From: Flavobacterium collinsii
GTDB lineage: Bacteria > Bacteroidota > Bacteroidia > Flavobacteriales > Flavobacteriaceae
DNA length: 64,000 nucleotides
Direction: 5' to 3'
NCBI RefSeq assembly: GCF_902804485.1
Contig: NZ_CADCST010000107.1
Coordinates: 1-64,000 of the forward strand
Below, piece by piece: positions 9,157 to 16,014 of this stretch. A program made the translations under genes and the position numbers. Under the pieces are notes generated by a model. That model made no database searches and was not told where the DNA came from. It saw only the letters and a list, made by a program, of their open reading frames with translations. Position 1 is the stretch's first letter; each line of letters begins with the position of its first letter.

Positions 9157-9565
9157 TACAACAAAATAAAATGGAAGTAATACTTGAATAATCTAAATTA
9201 GGGTAATTAGGTTGTAAAAAACTCTAGAAATAAACTAATTTCTGGCAGGTTAACCTAGACTTCAGGGATGCTGAGACAAATGGAAATTTCAAGATGACTA
9301 TATTCATCAGGATTATGATTAGTATGGAAGAGTACGCAGGACAAACATGTTATTTCGGAACTTCAGACTCCGCAACATAAGGATCACAAATAAACTATTT
9401 TTCGCATCGGTAGAACAGCTAGCTAAACATTTAGTTTGTACGAACAACAAACGGCCTATTTTTTGAATAATTTACATATTCTCCGAATTTAGAGGAGGGA
9501 TGCTCTGCCATTCGAACTCAAATAATGTCCTGCTTTGTAAATGCTGGGGTTTTACTTTTATCTTG

Positions 9566-9584
9566 AATGTGCCATGATTCTGCC
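9566..9584 (+). repeat. Left copy of 19-bp direct repeat flanking the zeta-toxin module
   Basis: The sequence AATGTGCCATGATTCTGCC recurs at 11091-11109 with one change. Both copies are preceded by TTTACTTT(T)ATC a few bases upstream, so the homology is longer than 19 bp. The pair encloses the antitoxin-toxin genes. Confidence 0.7.
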
Positions 9585-9645
9585 CCAAAAAATGAAATAA
9601 AAAAATCTAAACTTTTTTTAACCTAGAAAGTCCATATATTAAAGC

Positions 9646-9676
9646 TTGTAATAATTGCAGATATTTCGTATTTTTG
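9646..9676 (+). promoter_or_regulatory. Promoter of the zeta-toxin module
   Basis: TTG (9646-9648), a 20-base spacer and TATTTTTG (9669-9676) match the Bacteroidota -33/-7 consensus. The antitoxin ATG is 15 bases downstream, leaving a very short leader. Confidence 0.55.
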
Positions 9677-9690
9677 AGCAAAGTTGAATT

Positions 9691-9966
9691 ATGAATAATA
9701 GAAGAAGACATTTTAGTGCAAGAACCAAAAGTAGAAAAGCTATATTATCTTCTAAGGAAGATAGTGCATTGTTAGATTCCGCAAAAATTGCATCATCTAA
9801 AGCTGTCAGAAGTTCTATGGCGTTAGGTATCACAATAAAAGTTATTCGTGATCATGAAATTATTGCTGTCAATCCTGATAGATCTTTTAAGGTTATAAGA
9901 AAAATTGCAAAGCCTTCTATTGATTTATCATCATTGAGAAAAGGAATGATTTTAGAAAGAAAGTAA
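9691..9966 (+). CDS. Putative antitoxin partner of the zeta-like toxin
   Basis: A small basic protein of 91 residues directly upstream of the zeta-like kinase, one base separating its stop from the toxin ATG. The middle part (SSKAVRSSMALGITIKVIRDHEIIAVNPD) looks like a short helix followed by a beta hairpin, and the C-terminus ends in LRKGMILERK, an ending I associate with small proteins found before zeta-type kinases in Bacteroidota. The antitoxin role is inferred from size, order and coupling. The first 20 residues are rich in Arg and Ser and may bind nucleic acid. It is not related to classical epsilon antitoxin as far as I can see. Confidence 0.6.
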   Translation: MNNRRRHFSARTKSRKAILSSKEDSALLDSAKIASSKAVRSSMALGITIKVIRDHEIIAVNPDRSFKVIRKIAKPSIDLSSLRKGMILERK

Positions 9967-9967
9967 T

Positions 9968-10711
9968 ATGTTTCAAGCAAGATTACGGATATTTGCAGGA
10001 CCAAATGGTTCGGGAAAAAGTACTCTCTTTGATTCTTTTTCTAAAAAATACAATTCTGGGGTATTTCTTAATGCTGATTTAATTGAAAAGGAATTGGCAA
10101 ATAATGGATATATTGACTTAAGTGAATTTAATTTAAATCTTACTCAAAATGATTTAAATAAATTTTTAACCACTGAGAGAGCTATTTCTTTACTGAAAAA
10201 ATCTTTAGAAGATAATCATAAAATGGATTTTTCTTTAAAAGAAAATGTAATAGTTGATGCACAAAAAGAAACGCATAGTTACGAAGGAGCTCTTATAAGT
10301 GCATTTTTAAGACATCATTTACAAGAAAGCAAAATTGATTTTTGTTTTGAGACAGTAATGAGTCACCCTTCTAAAATTGAAGAAATAAGGGAAGCAAAAC
10401 AAAAAGGCTACAAGACATACTTATATTTTATTTGTATAGATGATCCTGAGGTAAATGTTTCGCGAGTTGAAAATAGAGTAATCAAAGGCGGTCATAATGT
10501 TTCGCCTGAAAAAATTTCAAGCCGTTACTTTAATACATTAAACAATCTTATGCCAATGATTGAAAATGTAGACAAATGTTATTTATTTGATAATTCAAGT
10601 GAAGAGTACAAATTAATTGCTAAAATTGCTGAAAATAAATTGTCATTAGAAATAGACCCTTCTGAACTTCCTAACTGGTTTATCGAGTATGTACTTAAGT
10701 ACTACATTTAG
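9968..10711 (+). CDS. Zeta-toxin-like P-loop kinase (COG4185 type)
   Basis: A 247-residue P-loop protein of the zeta-toxin / predicted ABC-type ATPase group. Walker A is GPNGSGKSTL (11-20). NADLIEKELANNG follows the first strand, FCFETVMSHPSKIEEIREAKQKGY is the characteristic second-strand block, and VENRVIKGGHNVS is the Arg-rich lid that contacts phosphate. Known zeta toxins phosphorylate UDP-N-acetyl sugars and block cell wall synthesis; whether this divergent chromosomal group does so is not settled. The small gene immediately upstream is the likely antitoxin. The module sits between 19-bp direct repeats in the integrase-linked island. Confidence 0.82.
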   Translation: MFQARLRIFAGPNGSGKSTLFDSFSKKYNSGVFLNADLIEKELANNGYIDLSEFNLNLTQNDLNKFLTTERAISLLKKSLEDNHKMDFSLKENVIVDAQKETHSYEGALISAFLRHHLQESKIDFCFETVMSHPSKIEEIREAKQKGYKTYLYFICIDDPEVNVSRVENRVIKGGHNVSPEKISSRYFNTLNNLMPMIENVDKCYLFDNSSEEYKLIAKIAENKLSLEIDPSELPNWFIEYVLKYYI

Positions 10712-10905
10712 TATTTTCGATGATTACCTTGATTTTTTTTCAAATTTAGAATCTAAGTAACTTTCTAGAATCCTTTTCTATATTTTAATTGTGCAAGTGG
10801 TGCTCGCATAATTATAGATAAATTTTTTACAAGAATTTTTTCTTATCTATTCCGTAACTAGTGTAATTAAGCGAGTACACTAAATAATAAACAAGATAAA
10901 ATAAA

Positions 10906-10928
10906 TTGTGCCGACATTGTCGGCACAA
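10906..10928. repeat. 23-bp palindrome, copy 1 (perfect)
   Basis: Two 11-base arms (left arm TTGTGCCGACA) around a single central T pair perfectly. Related palindromes lie at 10962, 13328, 13635, 13905 and 14136. Confidence 0.8.
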
Positions 10929-10961
10929 ACTTTAAAACTGTTTGGGATCAAAAAAAATAAA

Positions 10962-10984
10962 TTGAATCCGTATTGCGGACCCAA
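10962..10984. repeat. 23-bp palindrome relative, copy 2 (degenerate)
   Basis: It matches the copy at 14136-14158 at 18 of 23 positions, but its arms no longer pair fully. Confidence 0.5.
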
Positions 10985-11090
10985 TTATATAAAAACCTCA
11001 TATTTTTTTATTGCTACAACAAGTTTTAGAGCGATTTCGAACCTAAACTCAGCTTTCCTTGATTTTACTGAATTTACTTTATCAAAAATC

Positions 11091-11109
11091 AATGTGCCAC
11101 GATTCTGCC
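11091..11109 (+). repeat. Right copy of 19-bp direct repeat flanking the zeta module
   Basis: AATGTGCCACGATTCTGCC differs from the left copy at one base. A weaker match (TGTGCCACCATTCT) lies at 15657-15670 next to the integrase and tRNA-Ser. Confidence 0.7.
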
Positions 11110-11216
11110 ACAAGACTTGAAATACTTAGAAGATCATATATATCTTTTTTTTCTAATTTAAATGCAGTATTAACTTGTCGTCTTAAAAAGACAGGAACTC
11201 CGTATATATACAAAAA

Positions 11217-11234
11217 TTACTGTTAGGGCAGTAA
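11217..11234. promoter_or_regulatory. HipB operator candidate O1
   Basis: An 18-bp imperfect palindrome TTACTGTTAGGGCAGTAA. The half-site TTACTG is shared with O2 and (inverted) O3. It lies 70 bp before O2. Confidence 0.65.
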
Positions 11235-11286
11235 TTTTTTTAAATGAAACACTAAATTTTGTAATTATTTAAATATTTGAAATTAT

Positions 11287-11304
11287 TTACTGTTAAAGCG
11301 GTAA
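11287..11304. promoter_or_regulatory. HipB operator candidate O2
   Basis: An 18-bp imperfect palindrome TTACTGTTAAAGCGGTAA, 70 bp after O1 and 72 bp before O3. The even spacing of about seven helical turns would put bound repressors on one face of the DNA. Confidence 0.65.
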
Positions 11305-11358
11305 AATATATCATAAAACATATGTTTTAAATTTTTATAAGATAAAAATTGAGTATAT

Positions 11359-11376
11359 TTACCGTTTAAACAGTAA
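11359..11376. promoter_or_regulatory. HipB operator candidate O3
   Basis: A near-perfect palindrome TTACCGTTTAAACAGTAA ending two bases before the hipB ATG. Occupancy would cover the transcription or translation start, which fits autorepression. Confidence 0.65.
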
Positions 11377-11378
11377 TT

Positions 11379-11588
11379 ATGATTGATTTTAATTTAGGAA
11401 AGTTAATTAAAGAACATCGCAAAGCTGCTGGACTGACGCAGCTCCAATTAGCAGATTTAGCAGGTATCGGCAAAACAACTGTGTTTGATATTGAAAAGAA
11501 TAAAGCATCTGTAAGATGGGACAGTCTAATAGCAGTCTTAAATATTTTGAATATTGATATTCAATTCATAAGTCCATTAAAAAAATAA
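11379..11588 (+). CDS. hipB: HipB-like antitoxin, XRE-family DNA-binding protein
   Basis: A 69-residue helix-turn-helix protein. LIKEHRKAAGLTQLQLADLAGIGKTTVFDIEKNKASVRWDSLIAVLNIL is a complete XRE/Cro fold, including the TQLQLADLAG turn and the recognition helix GKTTVFDIEKNK. It is the first gene of a three-gene module with a split HipA kinase. HipB-type proteins repress their own operon and, in HipBST, support neutralisation without being the main inhibitor. Three matching 18-bp palindromes lie directly upstream, the last ending two bases before the ATG, so little or no leader is available. Confidence 0.85.
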   Translation: MIDFNLGKLIKEHRKAAGLTQLQLADLAGIGKTTVFDIEKNKASVRWDSLIAVLNILNIDIQFISPLKK

Positions 11589-11591
11589 GAG

Positions 11592-11906
11592 ATGAGAAAA
11601 GCGGTAGTTTATGTTCACGGTACGAGAGCGGGTGAGCTTATGGAAGAAAAAAGCGGAAGATATTTATTTATCTATGATGATGATTATTCTTCAGAGCCAG
11701 TGTCATTAACTATGCCTTCTTCCCACAAAAAATATTCATTTCTGGATTTTCCGCCGTTTTTTGAAGGGCTGTTACCAGAGGGTATAATGCTTGAAGGTCT
11801 TTTAAAAATAAATAAAATAGATAAGAAAGATTATTTTTCACAGCTTATGGCTGTAGGAAATGATCTGGTAGGGGCAGTAACGGTTAAAGCTGAAAGCGAT
11901 GAATAG
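11592..11906 (+). CDS. hipS: HipS-like protein (separate HipA N-terminal subdomain)
   Basis: A 104-residue protein equivalent to the N-terminal subdomain of HipA: KAVVYVHGTRAGELMEEKSGRYLFIYDDDY, then FLDFPPFFEGLLPEGIMLEGLL, the typical fold of that subdomain. In a one-piece HipA it would be fused to the kinase; here it stands alone. In the E. coli HipBST system the free HipS is the antitoxin that inhibits HipT, so the same is likely here. It starts three bases after hipB and its 3' end overlaps hipT by eight bases. The exposed acidic loop and the PPFFEGLLPEG motif are well preserved, which argues against a frameshift artefact. Confidence 0.8.
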   Translation: MRKAVVYVHGTRAGELMEEKSGRYLFIYDDDYSSEPVSLTMPSSHKKYSFLDFPPFFEGLLPEGIMLEGLLKINKIDKKDYFSQLMAVGNDLVGAVTVKAESDE

Positions 11907-12822
11907 ATGTCCGATTACTTATAAAACTTGTGGAGAAGATCTGTATAGCATAGAAGGCTTGAAATTATTATCTCCTAAATTGCTCTCATTAGAAACGCTT
12001 CCTTTTTCTGCATCAGAACTACGTCAGGAAGCAGCAAATAGAGCAACTAAGTTATCAATTCAGGGCGTTCAGCCTAAATTAAGCGCCGTATTATCGGTTA
12101 AAAACCAGCAATTTGAAATTGTAGATCAGTACGGTAATTTTATTATCAAACCGCAGAGCGATATATTTCCGGAATTACCCGAAAATGAAGATCTTACTAT
12201 GCGAATGGCTAAGGTTTATGGAATTGAAGTACCACTTCACGGACTGATATATTCTAAAGATAATTCGAAATCTTATTTCATAAAAAGGTTTGACCGGTAT
12301 GGTAAAGGCAGGAAGTATGCCACTGAAGATTTTGCACAGCTGACAGGGAGTTCCAGGGATACTAAATATAATTTTACGATGGAGAAAATTGTAAAAGTGA
12401 TAGAGGACTTTTGTACATTTCCTTCAATTGAAAAAGCAGAGTTTTTTAAGAGAATTCTATTCTGTTTTATCACTGGTAATGAAGACATGCATCTCAAAAA
12501 CTTTTCCTTGATAACAAAATCAGGAAAAACAACTCTAACGCCTGCTTATGATTTCCTGAATTCGTCTATTGCTATAAAAAATCCGCAGGAAGAAATGGCT
12601 CTTAAATTAAAAGGAAAAAAAAGCAATTTTAAAGCTGGTGATTTTATTGATTACTTTGGAAAAGAAAGATTAGGGTTAAATGACAAAATTATCGATAGCG
12701 CTTTAAAATCAATGTTTGAGAAGACAATGAAATGGAATGAATTAATTGAGATTTCTTTTTTGTCTGAAGCAATGAAAGAAAAGTATTTTACACTGATGAA
12801 AGAACGATTGGCGAGATTTTAG
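11899..12822 (+). CDS. hipT: HipT-like serine/threonine kinase toxin (split HipA)
   Basis: A 307-residue HipA-fold kinase without the N-terminal subdomain. The Gly-rich loop reads LSIQGVQPKLS with an S-I-Q motif at 53-55, the place of the autophosphorylated SxI motif in HipT. NFIIKPQ carries the ATP-binding Lys (K84). FDRYG and EDFAQLTG are typical HipA blocks. GNEDMHLKNFSL holds the catalytic Asp (D196), and TPAYDFLN the metal-binding Asp (D218). All kinase residues are present. HipA phosphorylates GltX and E. coli HipT phosphorylates TrpS; the target here cannot be read from sequence. The start overlaps the hipS stop. Confidence 0.85.
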   Translation: MNRCPITYKTCGEDLYSIEGLKLLSPKLLSLETLPFSASELRQEAANRATKLSIQGVQPKLSAVLSVKNQQFEIVDQYGNFIIKPQSDIFPELPENEDLTMRMAKVYGIEVPLHGLIYSKDNSKSYFIKRFDRYGKGRKYATEDFAQLTGSSRDTKYNFTMEKIVKVIEDFCTFPSIEKAEFFKRILFCFITGNEDMHLKNFSLITKSGKTTLTPAYDFLNSSIAIKNPQEEMALKLKGKKSNFKAGDFIDYFGKERLGLNDKIIDSALKSMFEKTMKWNELIEISFLSEAMKEKYFTLMKERLARF

Positions 12823-13327
12823 TTATTGATATTTTTGAATTTTGTATTTTTTTTATTGATTCAATTTTTAGTCCAATTTTTCATATCAGCTTAGTCGTTG
12901 GTTTGCAAAAAAAAGTAAAATCAAACGTGCTTTAATTAGTATATTTGGTTGTGTTAAAATTAGTAAACAGTAAGGCAACTTATTCAATTGTTCATTTTGT
13001 AACTCTTTTTATTTAGAGCTGTACGCTAAGTATTTGTTGGATATTGTCTTTTAATTTTTCCATAATAAACTAGTAAAATTAATAGTAAACCATATAAGTT
13101 TATTGTGCAAGTATAGGTTTATTATATTGAAAATTAATTTATTAATGAATAAAGTATAGTGATTATTCTATAAAAGAAATCAGTTTATATTGAAATAATA
13201 GCTTTATCATTAAATCCTGTATTTTCATTGTACTTAATGTAGCCTAATTGATTGGTTATTCGTTTTGTATTTCCAATCTCAAAATCAGCAACGTTGACAC
13301 GTGATGGTGCTGAATATGGAAAATAAA

Positions 13328-13350
13328 TTGTCCCGACAGTGTCGGCACAA
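13328..13350. repeat. 23-bp palindrome, copy 3
   Basis: Arms TTGTCCCGACA and TGTCGGCACAA around a central G, with one mismatch. It is followed by AATTAGAAGTT, similar to the flank after copies 5 and 6. Confidence 0.7.
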
Positions 13351-13363
13351 TTAGAAGTTAAAT

Positions 13364-13557
13364 ATGGCAGAAGTTTTACAGAAAAAAAATAAGACGAATG
13401 CTTCGTTTTGGAGAACAATTTTTAGATAAGCATATGGTGGTAGCATTGTCTCAAAAATTAAACTGATCATACTTTATTGAATTACTTGAAATGTACAACG
13501 ACGGAATAATAGTTGCTGAGCACTGGACCGATTTGCTTCCTAAAAAACAGTTTTAAG
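13364..13557 (+). pseudogene. Possible decayed small gene
   Basis: A short frame beginning MAEVLQKKNKTNASFWRTIF stops after 21 codons. After further stops, an in-frame-looking segment reads ELLEMYNDGIIVAEHWTDLL before TAA. The second segment looks protein-like in composition. I cannot name a parent family, and chance is possible. Confidence 0.2.
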
Positions 13558-13634
13558 AAAAAATCATTCATTATTAACCGAAGCAAAAGAAAAAATAGAA
13601 AGAAAATAGCTTTCTAAATAAATTTCAAATCCAA

Positions 13635-13657
13635 TTATGTCTACACTGTAGACACAA
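13635..13657. repeat. 23-bp palindrome, copy 4
   Basis: Arms TTATGTCTACA and TGTAGACACAA around C, with one mismatch. The inner bases differ from the other copies but change on both arms together. It is followed by TTGAAATTAAAG. Confidence 0.7.
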
Positions 13658-13904
13658 TTGAAATTAAAGAATAATTAATTGAGAGAGAGAAAGCAATTTT
13701 TATGCTTCAAACCGCGTAATACAGTTTTCAACCTGAGCTTGTGAAGTAATGTCTTTGTTAAGGTTTAAATTTTTGAAAATGTATGATGCCACAAAATTAA
13801 AACTGGGGAAAATCAGTAAAATTACGCCTTAACTTCTATTGCAAAATTGTAGCAATTCCAGTATTATTGTGATCCTTATTTGGGAATTTTATTTATTTTT
13901 CTAA

Positions 13905-13927
13905 TTGCGTCTGCAGTGCGGACGCAA
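13905..13927. repeat. 23-bp palindrome, copy 5
   Basis: Arms TTGCGTCTGCA and TGCGGACGCAA around G, with one mismatch. It is followed by TTAGAAATGTTTAGAA, close to the flank of copy 6. Confidence 0.7.
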
Positions 13928-14050
13928 TTAGAAATGTTTAGAAAGAATAGATTTATTCAATTTGTAAATTGCTATTAAATGTGGAGATTATCGTTTCCGA
14001 GCCGAAACCTATATCCTTCAACCTGCAAATTAAAAATCTCTGTTTAGCTG

Positions 14051-14077
14051 AAATCTCTCAACACTGTTGAGAGATTT
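14051..14077. repeat. 27-bp perfect palindrome of the same design
   Basis: Arms AAATCTCTCAACA and its exact complement flank a single C. It has the ACA-N-TGT core of the 23-bp family but other outer bases. Confidence 0.7.
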
Positions 14078-14135
14078 GGATAATCTTTATTCACTAAAAA
14101 AAATAAAAGGGATATAACTTTTTTGTCCATGTCAA

Positions 14136-14158
14136 TTGTGTCCGCAGTGCGGACACAA
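14136..14158. repeat. 23-bp palindrome, copy 6 (perfect)
   Basis: Left arm TTGTGTCCGCA, central G, perfect complement. It is followed by TTTGAAATGTTT, shared with copy 5. It lies about 130 bp beyond the integrase stop codon. Confidence 0.8.
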
Positions 14159-14290
14159 TTTGAAATGTTTTTGTAGGGTTCGTTTCATTTTATTTATATG
14201 TCCGACAAATAGTGCTTTGATTTTATGTTATAAATTTGATGAAAGTTTAAAAGAGGTTGCAAATTAAGGGATCTCTTTCTAAAAAAAATA

Positions 14291-15514
14291 TTACTTAAAC
14301 TTAGATTTAAGTTTTTCCATATCTTCCATTATATTAACATCTAAAACCTTTGCATAGTGCTGTGTCTGCTTGGTATTGGTATGTCCCATCATTGCAGAAA
14401 CATTCTCGAGTCTTACTCCATTCCCTAAAGTGACAGTGGTGGCAAAAGTATGTCTGGCAACATACCAGGTAAGATGCTTGTCTATGTTGCAGACGTCAGC
14501 AATTTCCTTAAGGTAGGCATTCATTTTCTGGTTGGAAATTTTCGGGATAAGACCTTTCTGCTGGTTCTTATATTTGGCAATAATTTTTTCAACTGTAGCC
14601 AATACCGGGACATTGGCTCTGATAGCAGTTTTGGCTCTACTGGTCATAATCCATAAGTTTCCATTTGAATCTTCAGATAAGTTTCTTTCTGTCAATTCCA
14701 AGGCATCGACGGGTGCATATCCTGTGTAGCAGCTGAAAAGGAATATATCCTTAACCTTTTCCAGACGGGGCGTTGAAAATATTTTATTCTCGATTGTATT
14801 CAGTTCTAGCTGGGTTAGGAAAACAGCATCTTTTACGCTCAGCCTTCCGTCATATACGTTGAATGGGTTTTTTATGATCAAGTCCATTTTTATAGCGTAA
14901 TTGCAGGCAGTTTTATACATTTTCATATATTTTACCACTGAATTGTTTTTGATGCCTGTCTGGTCTTTAAAATTGCTCTCGTATTTAAGGAACTGTTCGA
15001 GTTTAAAAACAAAAGAGCTTGATATTTCAGATGCAGGCATATCTTCCTTTTCGTAGGTACTGGTAATGAAAGCCAAAAGTAAATCCTTTGCTCTTTTATA
15101 CTTCTGCAGTGAAGCGGCTGCGCGTTCTCCAGAATTGACTCTTTTGGTGAAGAACATATTGTATGTTTCCATAATTGAAATTATGGAAGGACCTTGAGGC
15201 TGGCCGATTTGGACTTTTCCTGTAAGTTCAGCTTTTAGCAATTCTAGGTCAACGTCAGGATCAATTCGGAAAAGTTCTGTGAATTTCTTTTCGGCATTAA
15301 GCTGCATGAGATCAAGAGAGCTTTTGATTACCTTTTCTTTTTCCGCCTTCAGTGTATTTTTCAGATGGTTTGTCTGGATCCATTTTTCTTTCGAGATATA
15401 TTTTCCCGAGGCGATTGTAATTGTTTTGTTTTTATAAGAAAGCCTAAGGATAATAGAGCTTTCTCTATCTCGGTTAACTCTGCCGGATTTTAGCAGAAAA
15501 ATTGTTTTTAACAT
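14291..15514 (-). CDS. Tyrosine recombinase/integrase of Bacteroidota mobile-element type
   Basis: A 407-residue site-specific recombinase. Residues 1-100 form the arm-binding domain (FLLKSGRVNRDRESSIILRL, then GKYISKEKWIQ), about 115-215 the SAM-like core-binding domain, and 220-400 the catalytic domain. The nucleophile is Y387 in QHYAK; R354 is in ARHTFAT and H378 in MMGH. The first catalytic Arg is absent (TGYAPVDALEL), as in IntDOT-type enzymes, and the usual His three residues before R354 is Tyr (WYVARH). The gene points away from tRNA-Ser, whose 3' end lies 260 bp upstream of the start, a common integrase-tRNA arrangement. It probably mobilised the 0-15.7 kb region by recombination at the tRNA. 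Confidence 0.9.
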   Translation of the reverse strand: MLKTIFLLKSGRVNRDRESSIILRLSYKNKTITIASGKYISKEKWIQTNHLKNTLKAEKEKVIKSSLDLMQLNAEKKFTELFRIDPDVDLELLKAELTGKVQIGQPQGPSIISIMETYNMFFTKRVNSGERAAASLQKYKRAKDLLLAFITSTYEKEDMPASEISSSFVFKLEQFLKYESNFKDQTGIKNNSVVKYMKMYKTACNYAIKMDLIIKNPFNVYDGRLSVKDAVFLTQLELNTIENKIFSTPRLEKVKDIFLFSCYTGYAPVDALELTERNLSEDSNGNLWIMTSRAKTAIRANVPVLATVEKIIAKYKNQQKGLIPKISNQKMNAYLKEIADVCNIDKHLTWYVARHTFATTVTLGNGVRLENVSAMMGHTNTKQTQHYAKVLDVNIMEDMEKLKSKFK

Positions 15515-15710
15515 GTTATCTAGTTTTAAAATTAATAATCAAATTGAATTAAAAATTTTAAGAGAGCCCGTTAACAGCAGGGAATTCCCGGGGAATTCTT
15601 TTGTTTTGGTGGTCCATTTTTGAGAAAAACGATCTCAAAAAAAGTGGGACACTGATTGTGCCACCATTCTTTGATAAAACATGTGCTTTTTGAAAAGTGT
15701 ATAAAAACGA

Positions 15711-15744
15711 AAAAGCCTTTAAACACTAGTGTTTAAAGGCTTTT
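15711..15744 (-). terminator. Terminator downstream of tRNA-Ser
   Basis: A 34-bp perfect palindrome centred between 15727 and 15728, flanked by A and T runs, so it can act in both directions. On the minus strand it lies 31 bases past the tRNA 3' end and is followed by a T run. Confidence 0.8.
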
Positions 15745-15774
15745 GACTTTTAAAGTTTCTTTTGAAACTTCTAC

Positions 15775-15862
15775 TGGCGGAGAAAGAGGGATTCGAACCC
15801 CCGGACCTGTTACAGTCAACAGTTTTCAAGACTGCCGCATTCGACCGCTCTGCCATTTCTCC
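15775..15862 (-). tRNA. tRNA-Ser(UGA)
   Basis: The minus strand folds as a class II tRNA. The acceptor GGAGAAA pairs with TTTCTCC, followed by G and an encoded CCA. The anticodon arm reads GCAGTCTTGAAAACTG with anticodon TGA. A long variable arm follows, and the T arm has GGTTCGAATCC. Length is 88 bases including CCA. The intact 3' half beside an integrase suggests use as an attachment site. Confidence 0.95.
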
Positions 15863-15895
15863 AGTATGTCGCAGATCATTTGCTGATTGCGAGTG

Positions 15896-15926
15896 CAAAT
15901 ATAAGATGCTTTTTCGGTTCTCAAAA
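15896..15926 (-). promoter_or_regulatory. Promoter of tRNA-Ser
   Basis: On the minus strand TTTTG (15922-15926), 18 bases, then TATATTTG (15896-15903), an ideal Bacteroidota promoter 33 bases upstream of the tRNA 5' end. Confidence 0.7.
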
Positions 15927-16014
15927 CTTTTTTTAGACTTTTTTTGAAAGTTTTTTTTAATAATTTTCAAGTGTCTAGTTACCAGTATTTACGAGAAACT
16001 GATTTTTGAAAAAA

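Larger units (their letters stand above)
9157..9690. other. Non-coding stretch between the GTPase operon and the zeta module
   Basis: No supported gene. It contains the left copy of a 19-bp direct repeat (9566-9584) and, at its right end, the promoter of the zeta module (9646-9676). The rest is unassigned AT-rich sequence. Confidence 0.5.
10712..11378. other. Non-coding region with palindromes, direct repeat and hip operators
   Basis: No convincing gene. It holds a perfect 23-bp palindrome (10906-10928), a degenerate relative (10962-10984), the right copy of the 19-bp direct repeat (11091-11109), and three 18-bp operator-like sites before hipB. Confidence 0.6.
12823..14290. other. 1.5-kb gene-poor region with covarying palindromes
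   Basis: No intact gene is supported. The region carries palindromes at 13328, 13635, 13905, 14051 and 14136, and a possible decayed reading frame around 13364-13557. Base composition is AT-rich. It lies between the hip module and the integrase and is the most repeat-dense part of the island. Confidence 0.6.

Noticed and set aside
9490..9530. GGGATGCTCTGCCATTCGAACTC looks like pieces of a tRNA
   Set aside because: It cannot be folded into a cloverleaf and the order of arms is wrong.
10908..11120. Open frame of 70 codons on the plus strand
   Set aside because: It starts at GTG inside a perfect palindrome and runs through repeats; the composition is not protein-like.
13185..13418. Open frame of 77 codons on the minus strand
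   Set aside because: It spans a 23-bp palindrome, has no start signal and no recognisable domain.
15719..15970. Open frames on both strands over the tRNA
   Set aside because: They overlap the tRNA-Ser gene and its terminator completely.
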